20,494 nucleotides of DNA from Frankia sp. Lineage in GTDB: Bacteria > Actinomycetota > Actinomycetes > Frankiales > Frankiaceae. The notes beneath the pieces are model-generated. The model had not been told where the DNA came from, ran no database searches, and saw only the letters and a list, made by a program, of their open reading frames with translations. This document shows positions 8,503 through 17,046 of this stretch, in pieces. The DNA lies in NCBI GenBank assembly GCA_019689615.1, contig JADGHD010000016.1, forward strand, positions 1 through 20,494. The letters are read 5' to 3'. The translations under genes were made by a program, and so were the position numbers. How positions within the stretch are numbered: position 1 is the stretch's first letter; the number at the start of each line of letters is the position of its first letter.

Positions 8503-8515
8503 GGGCTCAACGGTA
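8503..8515 (-). promoter_or_regulatory. Candidate -10 for a leaderless transcript of the DUF5318 gene
   Basis: TACCGT (8515-8510, minus strand) is followed by 7 nt and then the ATG at 8502. That is the distance expected when transcription starts at the start codon. No convincing Shine-Dalgarno site or -35 box is present. It fits the frequent leaderless transcription of actinobacteria, but the evidence is one hexamer and its spacing. Confidence 0.3.
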
Positions 8516-8666
8516 CCGCCGGGCCCGTGCGGCGGCAGACGCTCACGACCGATCCCGCTACCCCGGTGATGGCGGACATGCTCGGCTGGCCTGCCCCTGC
8601 CCGGCCGCGCCGCGGCGCAGGTAGGCGGCCCGTGTCCGCCCGGCGGGCGGCCCGGCCGGGGGCCGG

Positions 8667-8712
8667 CGGCCGGCGTGCCGGGGCGGCGGCGGCCGGCGTG
8701 GCGGGGCGGCGG
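8667..8712. repeat. 23-bp tandem duplication, two copies
   Basis: Two adjacent 23-bp units (8667-8689 and 8690-8712) beginning CGGCCGGCGTG differ at one base (C at 8678, G at 8701). They lie in a very GC-rich non-coding stretch. They most likely arose by replication slippage, and no function is apparent. Confidence 0.7.
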
Positions 8713-8796
8713 CGAACCGCGCGCCGTTCGGGCGCTACGGGCGCGTCGCCGCCTAGTCATCCAGTGTTGCCATGGTCGTCCCCACACGTCTATCCT

Positions 8797-8884
8797 CGAT
8801 GTATCGCCTCGATATGTTGAACCGACAGCTCAAGCCGATACAGATCACGCCGATACAGCTCGGGCCGACATGTCGACGCGATAC
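8797..8884 (+). promoter_or_regulatory. Array of seven CGAYA-type hexamers, candidate padR operator
   Basis: Hexamers with core CGA(T/C)(A/G) start at 8797 (CGATGT), 8810 (CGATAT), 8823 (CGACAG), 8836 (CGATAC), 8851 (CGATAC), 8866 (CGACAT) and 8879 (CGATAC). The successive steps are 13, 13, 13, 15, 15 and 13 bp. Two copies share the longer CCGATACAG. The array ends 64 bp before the padR start. A possible promoter pair, TTGAAC (8817) and TACAGA (8839) with 16 nt between, lies inside it. Autoregulation by PadR is the simplest guess; the binding protein is not known. Confidence 0.5.
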
Positions 8885-8948
8885 GTGGTCGTGTTCCGTT
8901 CGGAAGCGCCGCGAGCCAGACGAAGTGAGCGCGAGACGAGGAGGGCAC

Positions 8949-9554
8949 GTGCTGGAGCTGGCGGTGCTCGGCCTCCTCTCGGAGAGCCCGATGCACGGGT
9001 ACGAGCTGCGCAAGCGGCTGTCCGCCGTGCTGGGCGCGTTTCACCGGTTCAGCTACGGCTCGCTCTACCCCTGCCTGCGCAAGCTGCAGGCGGAGGGTTA
9101 CGTCACCGCCGACGACGCCGGCGCGGCCAGCCGGATCGGAGGCCGCAGCCGGGTCGTCTACACCCTCACCGCCGAGGGCAAGGAGCGGCTCGCCGAGCTG
9201 CTCGGCGAGGGTGGCCCCGCCTCGTGGGAAGACGAGATGTTCGGCGTCCGGTTCGCCTTCTTCGGCAAGACGGACGCCGACGTGCGGCTGCGGATCCTGG
9301 AGGGCCGGCGCAGTCGGCTGGAGGAGCGCAGGGAGAAGGTCCGCTCCGCGCTCGCCCGGACCCGGGAGCGGCTCGACTCCTACACGCTGGAGCTGCAGCG
9401 CCACGGGCTCGAGTCCGTCGAGCGCGAGGTCCGGTGGCTCACCGAACTGATCGAGACCGAGCGCGCGCAGGCCCGGCCGACGGCCACGGCACCGCCCTCG
9501 GAGCAGGCCCCCACGACCCAGGACCCCGATGGCGAGGTCCGCGAGGCCCGATGA
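8949..9554 (+). CDS. PadR family transcriptional regulator
   Basis: The protein has 201 residues. The GTG at 8949 is chosen because a strong AGGAGG lies 4 nt upstream and because the product then begins MLELAVLGLLSESPMHGYEL, the usual N-terminus of this family. Residues 1 to about 85 form the PadR winged helix, with FSYGSLYPCLRKLQAEGYV as recognition helix and wing region. A charged helical segment (about 110-175, rich in RLEERREKVRSALAR-type sequence) is the expected dimerisation coiled coil. A short disordered tail ends the protein. A PadR gene is found just before ino1 in Mycobacterium (Rv0047c) and Streptomyces as well, so control of itself, ino1 or the divergent envelope genes is plausible. 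The effector is unknown. ino1 starts 123 bp downstream on the same strand. Confidence 0.9.
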   Translation: MLELAVLGLLSESPMHGYELRKRLSAVLGAFHRFSYGSLYPCLRKLQAEGYVTADDAGAASRIGGRSRVVYTLTAEGKERLAELLGEGGPASWEDEMFGVRFAFFGKTDADVRLRILEGRRSRLEERREKVRSALARTRERLDSYTLELQRHGLESVEREVRWLTELIETERAQARPTATAPPSEQAPTTQDPDGEVREAR

Positions 9555-9588
9555 GCTCCGCGTTGCAGGCGGCGGTCATCAATGCCTC

Positions 9589-9603
9589 ATGTCCGCAACA
9601 CAT
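9589..9603 (+). promoter_or_regulatory. Candidate PadR-type palindrome upstream of ino1
   Basis: ATGT-N7-ACAT lies in the 123-bp gap between padR and ino1, about 75 bp before the ino1 start. PadR proteins often bind ATGT/ACAT dyads with about 8 nt between arms, so this is close to that pattern but one base shorter. The arms are only 4 bp, so chance occurrence is possible. Confidence 0.3.
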
Positions 9604-9677
9604 CCCCGCATAGCCATTGGGTCCGCGGAGACACCTCCCACGGCCCATGTCCCAGGATCATGAAGGAGCAGACCGTC

Positions 9678-10751
9678 ATGGGTTCGGTACGTGTCGCCAT
9701 CGTCGGCGTGGGGAACTGCGCCGCGTCCCTCGTCCAGGGGGTCGAGTACTACCGCGACGCCGATCCTTCGGACCAGGTGCCCGGGCTGATGCACGTCAAG
9801 CTCGGCGACTACCACGTCTCGGACATCGAGTTCGTCGCCGCGTTCGACGTCGACGCGAAGAAGGTCGGGCGCGACCTGTCCGAGGCGATCGTCGCCAGCG
9901 AGAACAACACCATCAAGATCGCTGACGTGCCGCCGCTGGGCGTGAGCGTCTCCCGCGGCCACACCCTCGACGGCCTCGGTCGCTACTACCGGGAGACCAT
10001 CGAGGAGTCGGACGAGGACCCGGTGGACGTCGTCGAGGTGCTCCGCTCGACCCGGGCCGATGTGCTGGTCTGCTACCTTCCGGTCGGCTCGGAGGAGGCG
10101 GCCAGGTTCTACGCCCAGTGCGCGATCGACGCGGGCGTCGCCTTCATCAACTGCCTGCCGGTGTTCATCGCGGGCCGTCCCGAGTGGGCGGAGAGGTTCC
10201 GCGCCGCCGGTGTGCCGATCGTCGGTGACGACATCAAGTCGCAGGTCGGCGCGACCATCACCCACCGGGTGCTGGCCAAGCTGTTCGAGGACCGCGGTGT
10301 GATCCTCGACCGCACGATGCAGCTGAACGTCGGCGGCAACATGGACTTCAAGAACATGCTGGAGCGCGACCGGCTGGAGTCCAAGAAGATCTCCAAGACC
10401 CAGGCCGTCACCTCCCAGGTCTCGCACGACCTCGGCAAGGACAACGTGCACATCGGCCCGTCCGACTATGTCGCCTGGCTGGACGACCGCAAGTGGGCGT
10501 ACGTCCGGCTCGAGGGCCGCGCGTTCGGCGACGTGCCGCTCAACCTGGAGTACAAGCTGGAGGTCTGGGACTCGCCGAACAGCGCCGGCGTGGTCATCGA
10601 CGCCATCCGCTGCGCGAAGATCGCCCTGGACCGCGGCCTTGGCGGCCCGATCCTGTCGGCGTCCGCCTACTTCATGAAGTCGCCGCCGGAGCAGTACCGC
10701 GACTCGGTCGCCCGGGAGATGGTGGAGGCCTTCATCCGCGGCGAGGAGTGA
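9678..10751 (+). CDS. ino1: myo-Inositol-1-phosphate synthase
   Basis: The protein has 357 residues, the normal size for actinobacterial Ino1. The ATG at 9678 follows AAGGAG with a 9-nt spacer and gives the typical N-terminus MGSVRVAIVGVGNCAASLVQG, a Rossmann NAD-binding loop (residues about 6-21). The conserved block QLNVGGNMDFKNM (from about 215) followed by ERDRLESKKISKTQAV contains the catalytic lysines of the family. The enzyme is cytoplasmic and converts glucose-6-phosphate to inositol-1-phosphate through an NAD-dependent aldol cyclisation. This is the first step to phosphatidylinositol, its mannosides and mycothiol. An in-frame ATG at 9660 is a less likely start because the ribosome-binding site overlaps it. 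padR lies just upstream, and a strong hairpin terminates the gene. The identification is very secure. Confidence 0.97.
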   Translation: MGSVRVAIVGVGNCAASLVQGVEYYRDADPSDQVPGLMHVKLGDYHVSDIEFVAAFDVDAKKVGRDLSEAIVASENNTIKIADVPPLGVSVSRGHTLDGLGRYYRETIEESDEDPVDVVEVLRSTRADVLVCYLPVGSEEAARFYAQCAIDAGVAFINCLPVFIAGRPEWAERFRAAGVPIVGDDIKSQVGATITHRVLAKLFEDRGVILDRTMQLNVGGNMDFKNMLERDRLESKKISKTQAVTSQVSHDLGKDNVHIGPSDYVAWLDDRKWAYVRLEGRAFGDVPLNLEYKLEVWDSPNSAGVVIDAIRCAKIALDRGLGGPILSASAYFMKSPPEQYRDSVAREMVEAFIRGEE

Positions 10752-10781
10752 GTCGGCTCCAGCGCCGAACCCCGGTCTGCT

Positions 10782-10822
10782 CCCACGCGCCGGGCACCGA
10801 CTTCGGGTGCCCGGCGCGTGGG
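10782..10822 (+). terminator. Perfect 17-bp hairpin after ino1
   Basis: Arms 10782-10798 and 10806-10822 are exact reverse complements (17 of 17) around the 7-nt loop GACTTCG. The hairpin begins 30 bp after the ino1 stop. Only a short CGTTTC follows, not a real T-run, which is usual for GC-rich actinomycete terminators. Confidence 0.85.
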
Positions 10823-10902
10823 CGTTTCGGGCTACCGCGGGCTCTCGCGCGGCCGGGCCGGCCAGGGCGCCTGCGATGGATCCTGGTCGACGCGTCGGCT
10901 GG

Positions 10903-10992
10903 GCGTCGGTCCGCGCGGCCGAGGACCGTGGTCGGCGAGCACCACGCCGTCCACCCGGCCGTCGCGTCGGTCCGCGCGGCCGAGGACCGTGG
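10903..10992. repeat. Two 29-bp exact direct repeats, each a hairpin, beyond the MFS gene
   Basis: Copies at 10903-10931 and 10964-10992 are identical over 29 bp. Each contains CGGTCC-N10-GGACCG, able to form a 6-bp stem with the loop GCGCGGCCGA. The second copy ends 7 bp from the stop of the MFS gene on the minus strand. Together they may form a tandem terminator for that gene, or they may be copies of a genome-wide intergenic repeat. No further copy is seen in this window. Confidence 0.75.
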
Positions 10993-10998
10993 GGTGCG

Positions 10999-12513
10999 CT
11001 AGCTGGACGCCCAGCCGGAGCGCCGGGCCGAGGTGGCCGGAGGGCTCACGGCCGGCGCGCCGTACGCCGGCAGGTCGGCGGCGTCCCCGGCGCCCACAGC
11101 CCGGTGCGCGCCAGCACCGCGGTTCCCGTCGGCATCCCGCTCCCCGTCGGCATCCCGCTCCCCGTCGGCATCCGCGGAGCTGGCGGCGGCGGTCGGCGCG
11201 GGGCCGTGCGCGCCGACCGCGCGGACGGTCATGTCCTGCAGGTGGCGGCGGGCGGCGCGGTAGTAGAGGACACCGGCGAGCACGTAGCCGATCCCGGCGA
11301 GCACGACCGTCAACGGGGAGTGGCCGTCCAGCGGCACCACGGCGGCGCCGAGCGCGGCCGCCGCCACGAACGACACGTTGAACAGCAGGTCGTAGAGGGA
11401 GAAGGCGCGGCCGCGGTAGGCGTCGGGAACGCCCTCCTGCACGACCACGTCGACGCAGATCTTGCTGGCCTGCGCGGTGAAGCCGAGCACGAGGCCGGCG
11501 ACGACGCACAGCACCGAGGAGAACGGCAGCCCGAGCGCGATCTCGATGACCCCGCCGACCACCAGCACCAGCGCGATCCAGGTCGCCTTCGGCAGCCGGG
11601 CGGTCACCCGCGGGGTGACGAACGCCGCCGAGACCGTGCCGACGCCGCTGGCGAACACCACAGCAGCGAGCCCGCCCAGCCCGTGCAGCGCGCTGTCGGC
11701 GGCCGTGAAGTAGTTGCGGAACAGCAGGATCGTCATCACCAGGACCAGCCCGTAGGCGGCCCGGGACGCGGTGAGCGCGCCCATGGCCCGGCGCACCGGG
11801 CCGGTCCGCCACATCAGGGTGGCCCCGGCGGCCAGGTCGGTGGCCACCTGGCGCAGCTGCGCCCCGGCCCCGGCCCAGCCGATGATCTTCTCCGGGCCGA
11901 ACCGGTGCCGCCCGGCGCGCGCCGCCGTCGCCGCAGCGCCCAGGTATGACAGCCCAGCCAGGCCGGCGACCAGCGCGACCGACGCGTCCTCGCCGCCGGT
12001 CAGGCCGCGCACCGCGCTGCCGACGCCCGCCCCGAGCAGGGTGACCACCGTGCCCGAGGTGACCGACAGCGCGTTCGCGCTGACCAGCCGGTCCACGTCG
12101 ACGACCACCGGCAGCCCGGCGGACAGCGCGGCGAGCACGAACCGGTTGACGCTGACGACGGCGAGCGCGGTCACGTAGAAGTCGACCCCGGTCCGCCCAG
12201 CGGCGACGATCACCACCAGGATGGCCAGCAGCGCCGCCCGCACCAGCGAGCACGTCACCAGCACCCGCTGCCGCGACACCCGGTCCAGCACGATCCCGGC
12301 GAACGGGCCGATGACGCTGAACGGCAGGACGACGACCGCCAGCGAGGCGGCGAGCGCCCCGGGGGAGGTGGCCCGCTCCGGGGAGAACAGCACGTAGCTG
12401 ACCAGGCTGGCCTGGAAGACCCCGTCAGAGGCCTGGGAGGTCAACCGGGACGCGTAGAGCGCGCGGAACCCGGACAGTGCGAGTAGCGCGCGGAGATTGC
12501 CCACCCAAGCCAC
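10999..12513 (-). CDS. MFS family transporter
   Basis: The protein has 504 residues, starting at GTG 12513 (residues MAWVGNLRALLALSGFRALY). About twelve hydrophobic segments occupy residues 15-410. The loop after the second segment holds GIVLDRVSRQRVLV, the usual G-x-x-x-D-R-x-x-R signature between helices 2 and 3 of the major facilitator superfamily. The pattern fits the drug or macrolide-efflux-like branch. The substrate cannot be told from sequence. The last 85 or so residues are a hydrophilic Ala/Asp-rich tail with a DADGER repeat. No ribosome-binding site is seen before the GTG. TAGGCT lies 6 nt upstream, so a leaderless start is possible. The gene is convergent with ino1 and divergent from the VWA gene. 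Confidence 0.85.
   Translation of the reverse strand: MAWVGNLRALLALSGFRALYASRLTSQASDGVFQASLVSYVLFSPERATSPGALAASLAVVVLPFSVIGPFAGIVLDRVSRQRVLVTCSLVRAALLAILVVIVAAGRTGVDFYVTALAVVSVNRFVLAALSAGLPVVVDVDRLVSANALSVTSGTVVTLLGAGVGSAVRGLTGGEDASVALVAGLAGLSYLGAAATAARAGRHRFGPEKIIGWAGAGAQLRQVATDLAAGATLMWRTGPVRRAMGALTASRAAYGLVLVMTILLFRNYFTAADSALHGLGGLAAVVFASGVGTVSAAFVTPRVTARLPKATWIALVLVVGGVIEIALGLPFSSVLCVVAGLVLGFTAQASKICVDVVVQEGVPDAYRGRAFSLYDLLFNVSFVAAAALGAAVVPLDGHSPLTVVLAGIGYVLAGVLYYRAARRHLQDMTVRAVGAHGPAPTAAASSADADGERDADGERDADGNRGAGAHRAVGAGDAADLPAYGAPAVSPPATSARRSGWASS
11125..11173 (-). repeat. 18-bp tandem repeat in the MFS C-terminal tail
   Basis: Two full 18-bp units (11125-11142, 11143-11160) and a 13-bp partial third (11161-11173) encode DADGER-DADGER-DADGNR on the minus strand. 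The unit is a whole number of codons, so copy number could change without a frameshift. Confidence 0.85.
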
Positions 12514-12950
12514 AGCCAGAGCCTAGGGGGTGCCTCGTCGGCGCCCGCGGGATCGTGGCGCCCGGATCCGGGTGAGATGCGACTTCTCCCGACACGCGCC
12601 CGATCCGCCCCCGTTTGGCGAGCGTCAGCGACGCACCGATGGCGACGAACCGGGCGGCGACGGGCAGCCACGCCCGGCGGCGGGCAACACCGACCGACCA
12701 TCCGCCGCCCATCTGCCACCCATCCGGAGACCACACCCATGCCACACCGTGGCGCCCATCCGGCCGAGCGCCGCCGGTGACCGGGTGTGCTGCCAGCGAT
12801 GGGCGCATCGTCGCCCGCCGGTCACACCTGACGACGAAGCGCCGGGCGATGATTCCGCAGTCGTCACAGTTGGTACCCAGTTGATCGGCATGTCCTCACT
12901 AGGCGTTATGTTCGGGCCTCTAGCACCCGGTCGCTCCGGAGGTCCGGCCG
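12514..12950. other. Intergenic region between divergent MFS and VWA genes
   Basis: This 437-bp stretch has open frames on both strands, but their products are low-complexity Arg/Pro/His strings without any recognisable pattern, so I see no gene. It holds a perfect 12-bp palindrome CCCGGATCCGGG (12561-12572) and a nested inverted repeat (12777-12825). On the plus strand TTGATC (12881-12886) could be a -35 box, with a poor -10 match (CGTTAT) 17 nt on, for the VWA gene. Confidence 0.5.
12777..12825. repeat. Nested inverted repeat in the intergenic region
   Basis: Outer arms GTGACCGG (12777-12784) and CCGGTCAC (12818-12825) are exact reverse complements. Inside them CGATG-GGCG-CATCG (12797-12810) forms a second perfect palindrome. 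The two could stack as a stem with an internal loop, or serve as two separate binding sites. Its position about 125 bp upstream of the VWA gene allows a regulatory role, which is speculative. Confidence 0.45.
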
Positions 12951-14837
12951 ATGGCCGATGCCCGTCACCGTTCGCGTCATCGCTCCGTCCAGCGCCGTTC
13001 CCTGACCCCGACCCAGGTCCTCATCCCCCTCGTCGTCGTTCTGCTGCTCGCCGGTGGCGGTTTCCTCGCCAACAGCCTGTTCTTCGCCGACGACGGCGAC
13101 GAGGGCGACTGCCCGGACGCGCTCGTGCTCACGGTCCGTACCGGGCCAACGCTGACCGCGCCGCTGAGCCAGATCGCCGCGGCGTACAACGACCAGCGCC
13201 GGATCGCCATGGGCCGTTGCGTCGTCGCCAAGATCGAGACCGTCGACAGCGGGCAGACCGCTACGGCGATCGCCGCCGGCTGGCCCAGCGACCAGTACGG
13301 CGCCGCGCCGGACGTCTGGGTGCCGGAATCGGCCAGCTGGCTGGCGCTGGCGGCGACCGGGGTGGACTCCGGCCGGCTGCTGGGTGACGGCGCGGCCGGC
13401 GACGCCGCCGCGGGGCAGGTGATCGCCAGCACGCCGGTGGTGCTGGCGATGCCCCGGGTGATGGCCGAGGCCCTCGGCTGGCCCGACCGCCAGCTCAGCT
13501 GGGCTGACCTGCGGGCGAACGAGAACTCGTCGACGTTCTGGAGCGACCGGGGCCACCCGGAGTGGGGCGAGTTCAAGATCGGTTTCGCCAACCCGCAGAC
13601 CTCGTCGTCCGGGCTCGCCGCCGTCGTCAACGTGGTCGCCAGTTCCGTCGGGACGCCAGCCTCCCAGCTGTCTCCACAGAACTTCTCCGGCGATCTGACC
13701 ACGAAGGGCGCGATCCTGACCTTCGAGCGCGGCGCGGACCTGATCGCCGACTCCGACACCGACCTGGTCGCGTCGTACGTGTCGTGGGGCGAGGACGCCC
13801 CGGCCAGGATGTCCGCGCTGGTGCTGCCGGAGGCGATGGTCTACCTGGCCAACACCGGCACCCGCCCGGCCGGCGAGGACGGCGGCGAGGCCGGTGACGA
13901 CGCCAGCGCGGGGACGCCGCCGGCCGCGGTGCCGCTGGCGGCCTCCTACCCGACCGACGGCCTGGTCGTCGACGAGGCCCGGTACGTGCCCCTGGGGCTG
14001 CCGCCGGACAGCGAGCGGGCCGCCGCGGCCGCCGACCTCCTCGCCGAGCTGACGGGGCCGGCCGGCCAGGCGGTGCTGGCCGACTTCGGCTTCCGCTCGC
14101 CCGGCCGGGACAACCCGAAGCTCGACCACGCGGCCGGGCTCGTCCCGACGCTGCGCAGCGAGCCGGGCGGCCAGCCGAACGGGCTCGTGGTGGACGCGGT
14201 GCGGCGCACGTTCCTCGGCATCCACCAGCGCGGGAACACGCTCGTCGTGATCGACACGTCCGGGTCGATGGACCTGCCGGTGCCCGACAGCGGCGGCAGG
14301 ACCCGGCTGCAGATCGCGATCGACGCGGCCAGTACCGCGATCCCGCTGTTCGCCTCGGAGAGCAACGTCGGCCTGTGGCAGCTGTCCACCGGGCGCGACG
14401 GGACCACCGACTACCGCGAGCTGGTCCCGCTCGGCCGCCTCGACGAGCCGATCGGCTCGGTGTCGCGGCGGCAGGCACTGCTGGACGCGGTAGCGGACCT
14501 GACGGCCGCCGGGGGCACCGGCCTCTACGACACCACGCTGGCCGCGTTCCGGGAGGTGTCGGACAGGTACCTGGAGGACCAGCCGAACCAGGTCGTCATC
14601 ATCACCGACGGGGAGAACGACGACCCGACCAGCATCACGCTGCCGGAGCTGGTGGAGACGCTGAAGGCCGAGTACGACCCACAGCGGCCGGTCCAGATCA
14701 TCACGATCGGCTACGGCACGGACGTCGACCCGGACGCGCTGCGCCAGATCTCCGAGGCGACCGGGGCGAGGTCGTACCCGGCCCAGGACCCGAACACGAT
14801 CTTCCAGGTCATGCTCAGCGCGCTGACCGAGCGGTAG
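12951..14837 (+). CDS. Membrane-anchored protein with solute-binding-like and VWA domains
   Basis: The protein has 628 residues. The ATG at 12951 follows GGAGG with an 8-nt spacer. After a basic N-terminus there is one hydrophobic segment (about 22-42), and the rest should be extracytoplasmic. Residues about 50-425 form a domain like extracellular solute-binding proteins (SBP_bac_11-like), with a Cys pair C54/C90. Residues about 430-625 are a von Willebrand A domain with a full MIDAS metal site: DTSGS (D435, S437, S439), T523 in GGTGLYD and D553 in ITDGEND. VWA domains bind partner proteins through the metal ion, so this protein may join a ligand-binding domain to an adhesion or signalling partner. 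The ligand and partner are unknown. The gene at 250-1488 is a paralogue of its first domain only. It is convergent with pcnA, 55 bp apart. Confidence 0.9.
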   Translation: MADARHRSRHRSVQRRSLTPTQVLIPLVVVLLLAGGGFLANSLFFADDGDEGDCPDALVLTVRTGPTLTAPLSQIAAAYNDQRRIAMGRCVVAKIETVDSGQTATAIAAGWPSDQYGAAPDVWVPESASWLALAATGVDSGRLLGDGAAGDAAAGQVIASTPVVLAMPRVMAEALGWPDRQLSWADLRANENSSTFWSDRGHPEWGEFKIGFANPQTSSSGLAAVVNVVASSVGTPASQLSPQNFSGDLTTKGAILTFERGADLIADSDTDLVASYVSWGEDAPARMSALVLPEAMVYLANTGTRPAGEDGGEAGDDASAGTPPAAVPLAASYPTDGLVVDEARYVPLGLPPDSERAAAAADLLAELTGPAGQAVLADFGFRSPGRDNPKLDHAAGLVPTLRSEPGGQPNGLVVDAVRRTFLGIHQRGNTLVVIDTSGSMDLPVPDSGGRTRLQIAIDAASTAIPLFASESNVGLWQLSTGRDGTTDYRELVPLGRLDEPIGSVSRRQALLDAVADLTAAGGTGLYDTTLAAFREVSDRYLEDQPNQVVIITDGENDDPTSITLPELVETLKAEYDPQRPVQIITIGYGTDVDPDALRQISEATGARSYPAQDPNTIFQVMLSALTER

Positions 14838-14860
14838 CCCGCGCCGGGGGGCGCCGCCAG

Positions 14861-14872
14861 CACCCGCGGGTG
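14861..14872. terminator. Possible bidirectional terminator between VWA and pcnA genes
   Basis: The 55-bp gap between convergent stops contains the perfect palindrome CACCCGCGGGTG. It is flanked by GGCG and CGCC, which could lengthen the stem with small bulges. There is no T-run. Position supports a shared terminator; structure alone is weak. Confidence 0.35.
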
Positions 14873-14892
14873 ACGCCGCCCGGGACGGCGGG

Positions 14893-16428
<1,536 letters not shown>

Positions 16429-16434
16429 CACCAC

Positions 16435-16440
16435 AGGGTA
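16435..16440 (-). promoter_or_regulatory. Candidate -10 box of pcnA
   Basis: TACCCT on the minus strand is separated by 6 nt from the GTG at 16428. This would place transcription and translation starts together. There is no clear -35 box and no ribosome-binding site. Confidence 0.35.
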
Positions 16441-16563
16441 CGGCGATCCCGACCGCGCACGGCCGGGGTCGCCCACCCCGGGCGGCTCGCCCCAGGGTGT
16501 GACGTGGGCGAGCCAGGTCCGGACAAGGCGGACAGCGGCCGGGGACGGATGGGCGCTGGCTCG

Positions 16564-16569
16564 TACGAT
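16564..16569 (+). promoter_or_regulatory. Candidate -10 box of the Nudix-DUF6049-MurJ operon
   Basis: TACGAT (five of six against TAnnnT-type boxes if the central bases are free) is followed by 6 nt and then the ATG at 16576. No ribosome-binding site is present between them, which supports a leaderless message. The -35 region is not convincing. Confidence 0.45.
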
Positions 16570-16575
16570 CGTTTC

Positions 16576-17046
16576 ATGTCGCCGCCGTCGTCCGCCCACG
16601 GTCGCCGGAGGCTGCGCCGGGTCGAGGAGACATCGGCCGGCGGGCTGGTCCTCGACAACCGCTCGGACCAGGCCAACGCTGCGCTGATCGCCCGGCGGGA
16701 CCGGCGCGGCCGGCTGCTGTGGTCGCTGCCCAAGGGCCATGTCGAGGGCGGCGAGACGGCAGAGGAGGCGGCGATCCGCGAGGTCGCCGAGGAGACCGGG
16801 GTGACCGGCGCGATCGTGGCCCCGCTGGGCACGATCGACTTCTGGTTCGTCACCGGCCGGTCGCGCATCCACAAGACGGTGCACCACTTCCTGTTGCTGC
16901 GCACTGCCGGCGAGCTGTCGGACGCGGACGTCGAGGTGAGCGCCGTCGCCTGGGTGCCGCTCGACCAGGTGGCCGGCCGGCTGGCCTACGCGGACGAACG
17001 GCGGCTGGTGGACGAGGTGCCAGCCCTGCTGGCGGCCACCGCGTGA
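16576..17046 (+). CDS. Nudix hydrolase (MutT4-like position)
   Basis: The protein has 156 residues. The complete Nudix box G-x5-E-x7-REV-x-EE-x-G-V lies at residues 54-76 (G54, E60, R68, E69, E72, E73, G75), so the metal-dependent pyrophosphohydrolase site should be active. The preceding LLWSLPKGH is the usual lead-in. The family cleaves nucleoside diphosphates linked to another moiety, such as oxidised nucleotides or dinucleoside polyphosphates. The substrate here cannot be told. M. tuberculosis MutT4 (Rv3908) sits at the same place between pcnA and the Rv3909/murJ pair but is longer. The stop overlaps the next gene's GTG (GTGA), so translation is probably coupled. The ATG at 16576 has no ribosome-binding site and may be leaderless. 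Confidence 0.92.
   Translation: MSPPSSAHGRRRLRRVEETSAGGLVLDNRSDQANAALIARRDRRGRLLWSLPKGHVEGGETAEEAAIREVAEETGVTGAIVAPLGTIDFWFVTGRSRIHKTVHHFLLLRTAGELSDADVEVSAVAWVPLDQVAGRLAYADERRLVDEVPALLAATA

Larger units (their letters stand above)
8503..8948. other. Intergenic region between divergent DUF5318 and padR genes
   Basis: This 446-bp stretch has two different halves. The part next to the DUF5318 gene, to about 8755, is extremely GC-rich and has a 23-bp tandem duplication (8667-8712). The part next to padR, from about 8790, is clearly richer in A and T and carries an ordered array of CGAYA-type hexamers (8797-8884). A small palindrome TTCCG-TT-CGGAA (8894-8905) follows. An open frame running into padR from 8772 reads through the array. 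However, most of the array spacings (13 bp) are not multiples of three, so the array acts at DNA level. No separate gene is visible. Confidence 0.6.

Noticed and set aside
8797..8884. CRISPR array
   Set aside because: The repeated unit is only about 6-9 bp with 13-15 bp periods, far too short for repeats and spacers, and no cas gene is present.
8772..8948. N-terminal extension of padR from an ATG at 8772
   Set aside because: The family N-terminus begins at the GTG at 8949, which has a near-ideal AGGAGG. The extension translates the hexamer array, whose 13-bp steps are not codon multiples.
12425..12891. Small open frames on both strands between the MFS and VWA genes
   Set aside because: They lack ribosome-binding sites, have biased Arg/Pro/His composition and disagree between strands. 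I treat the region as non-coding.
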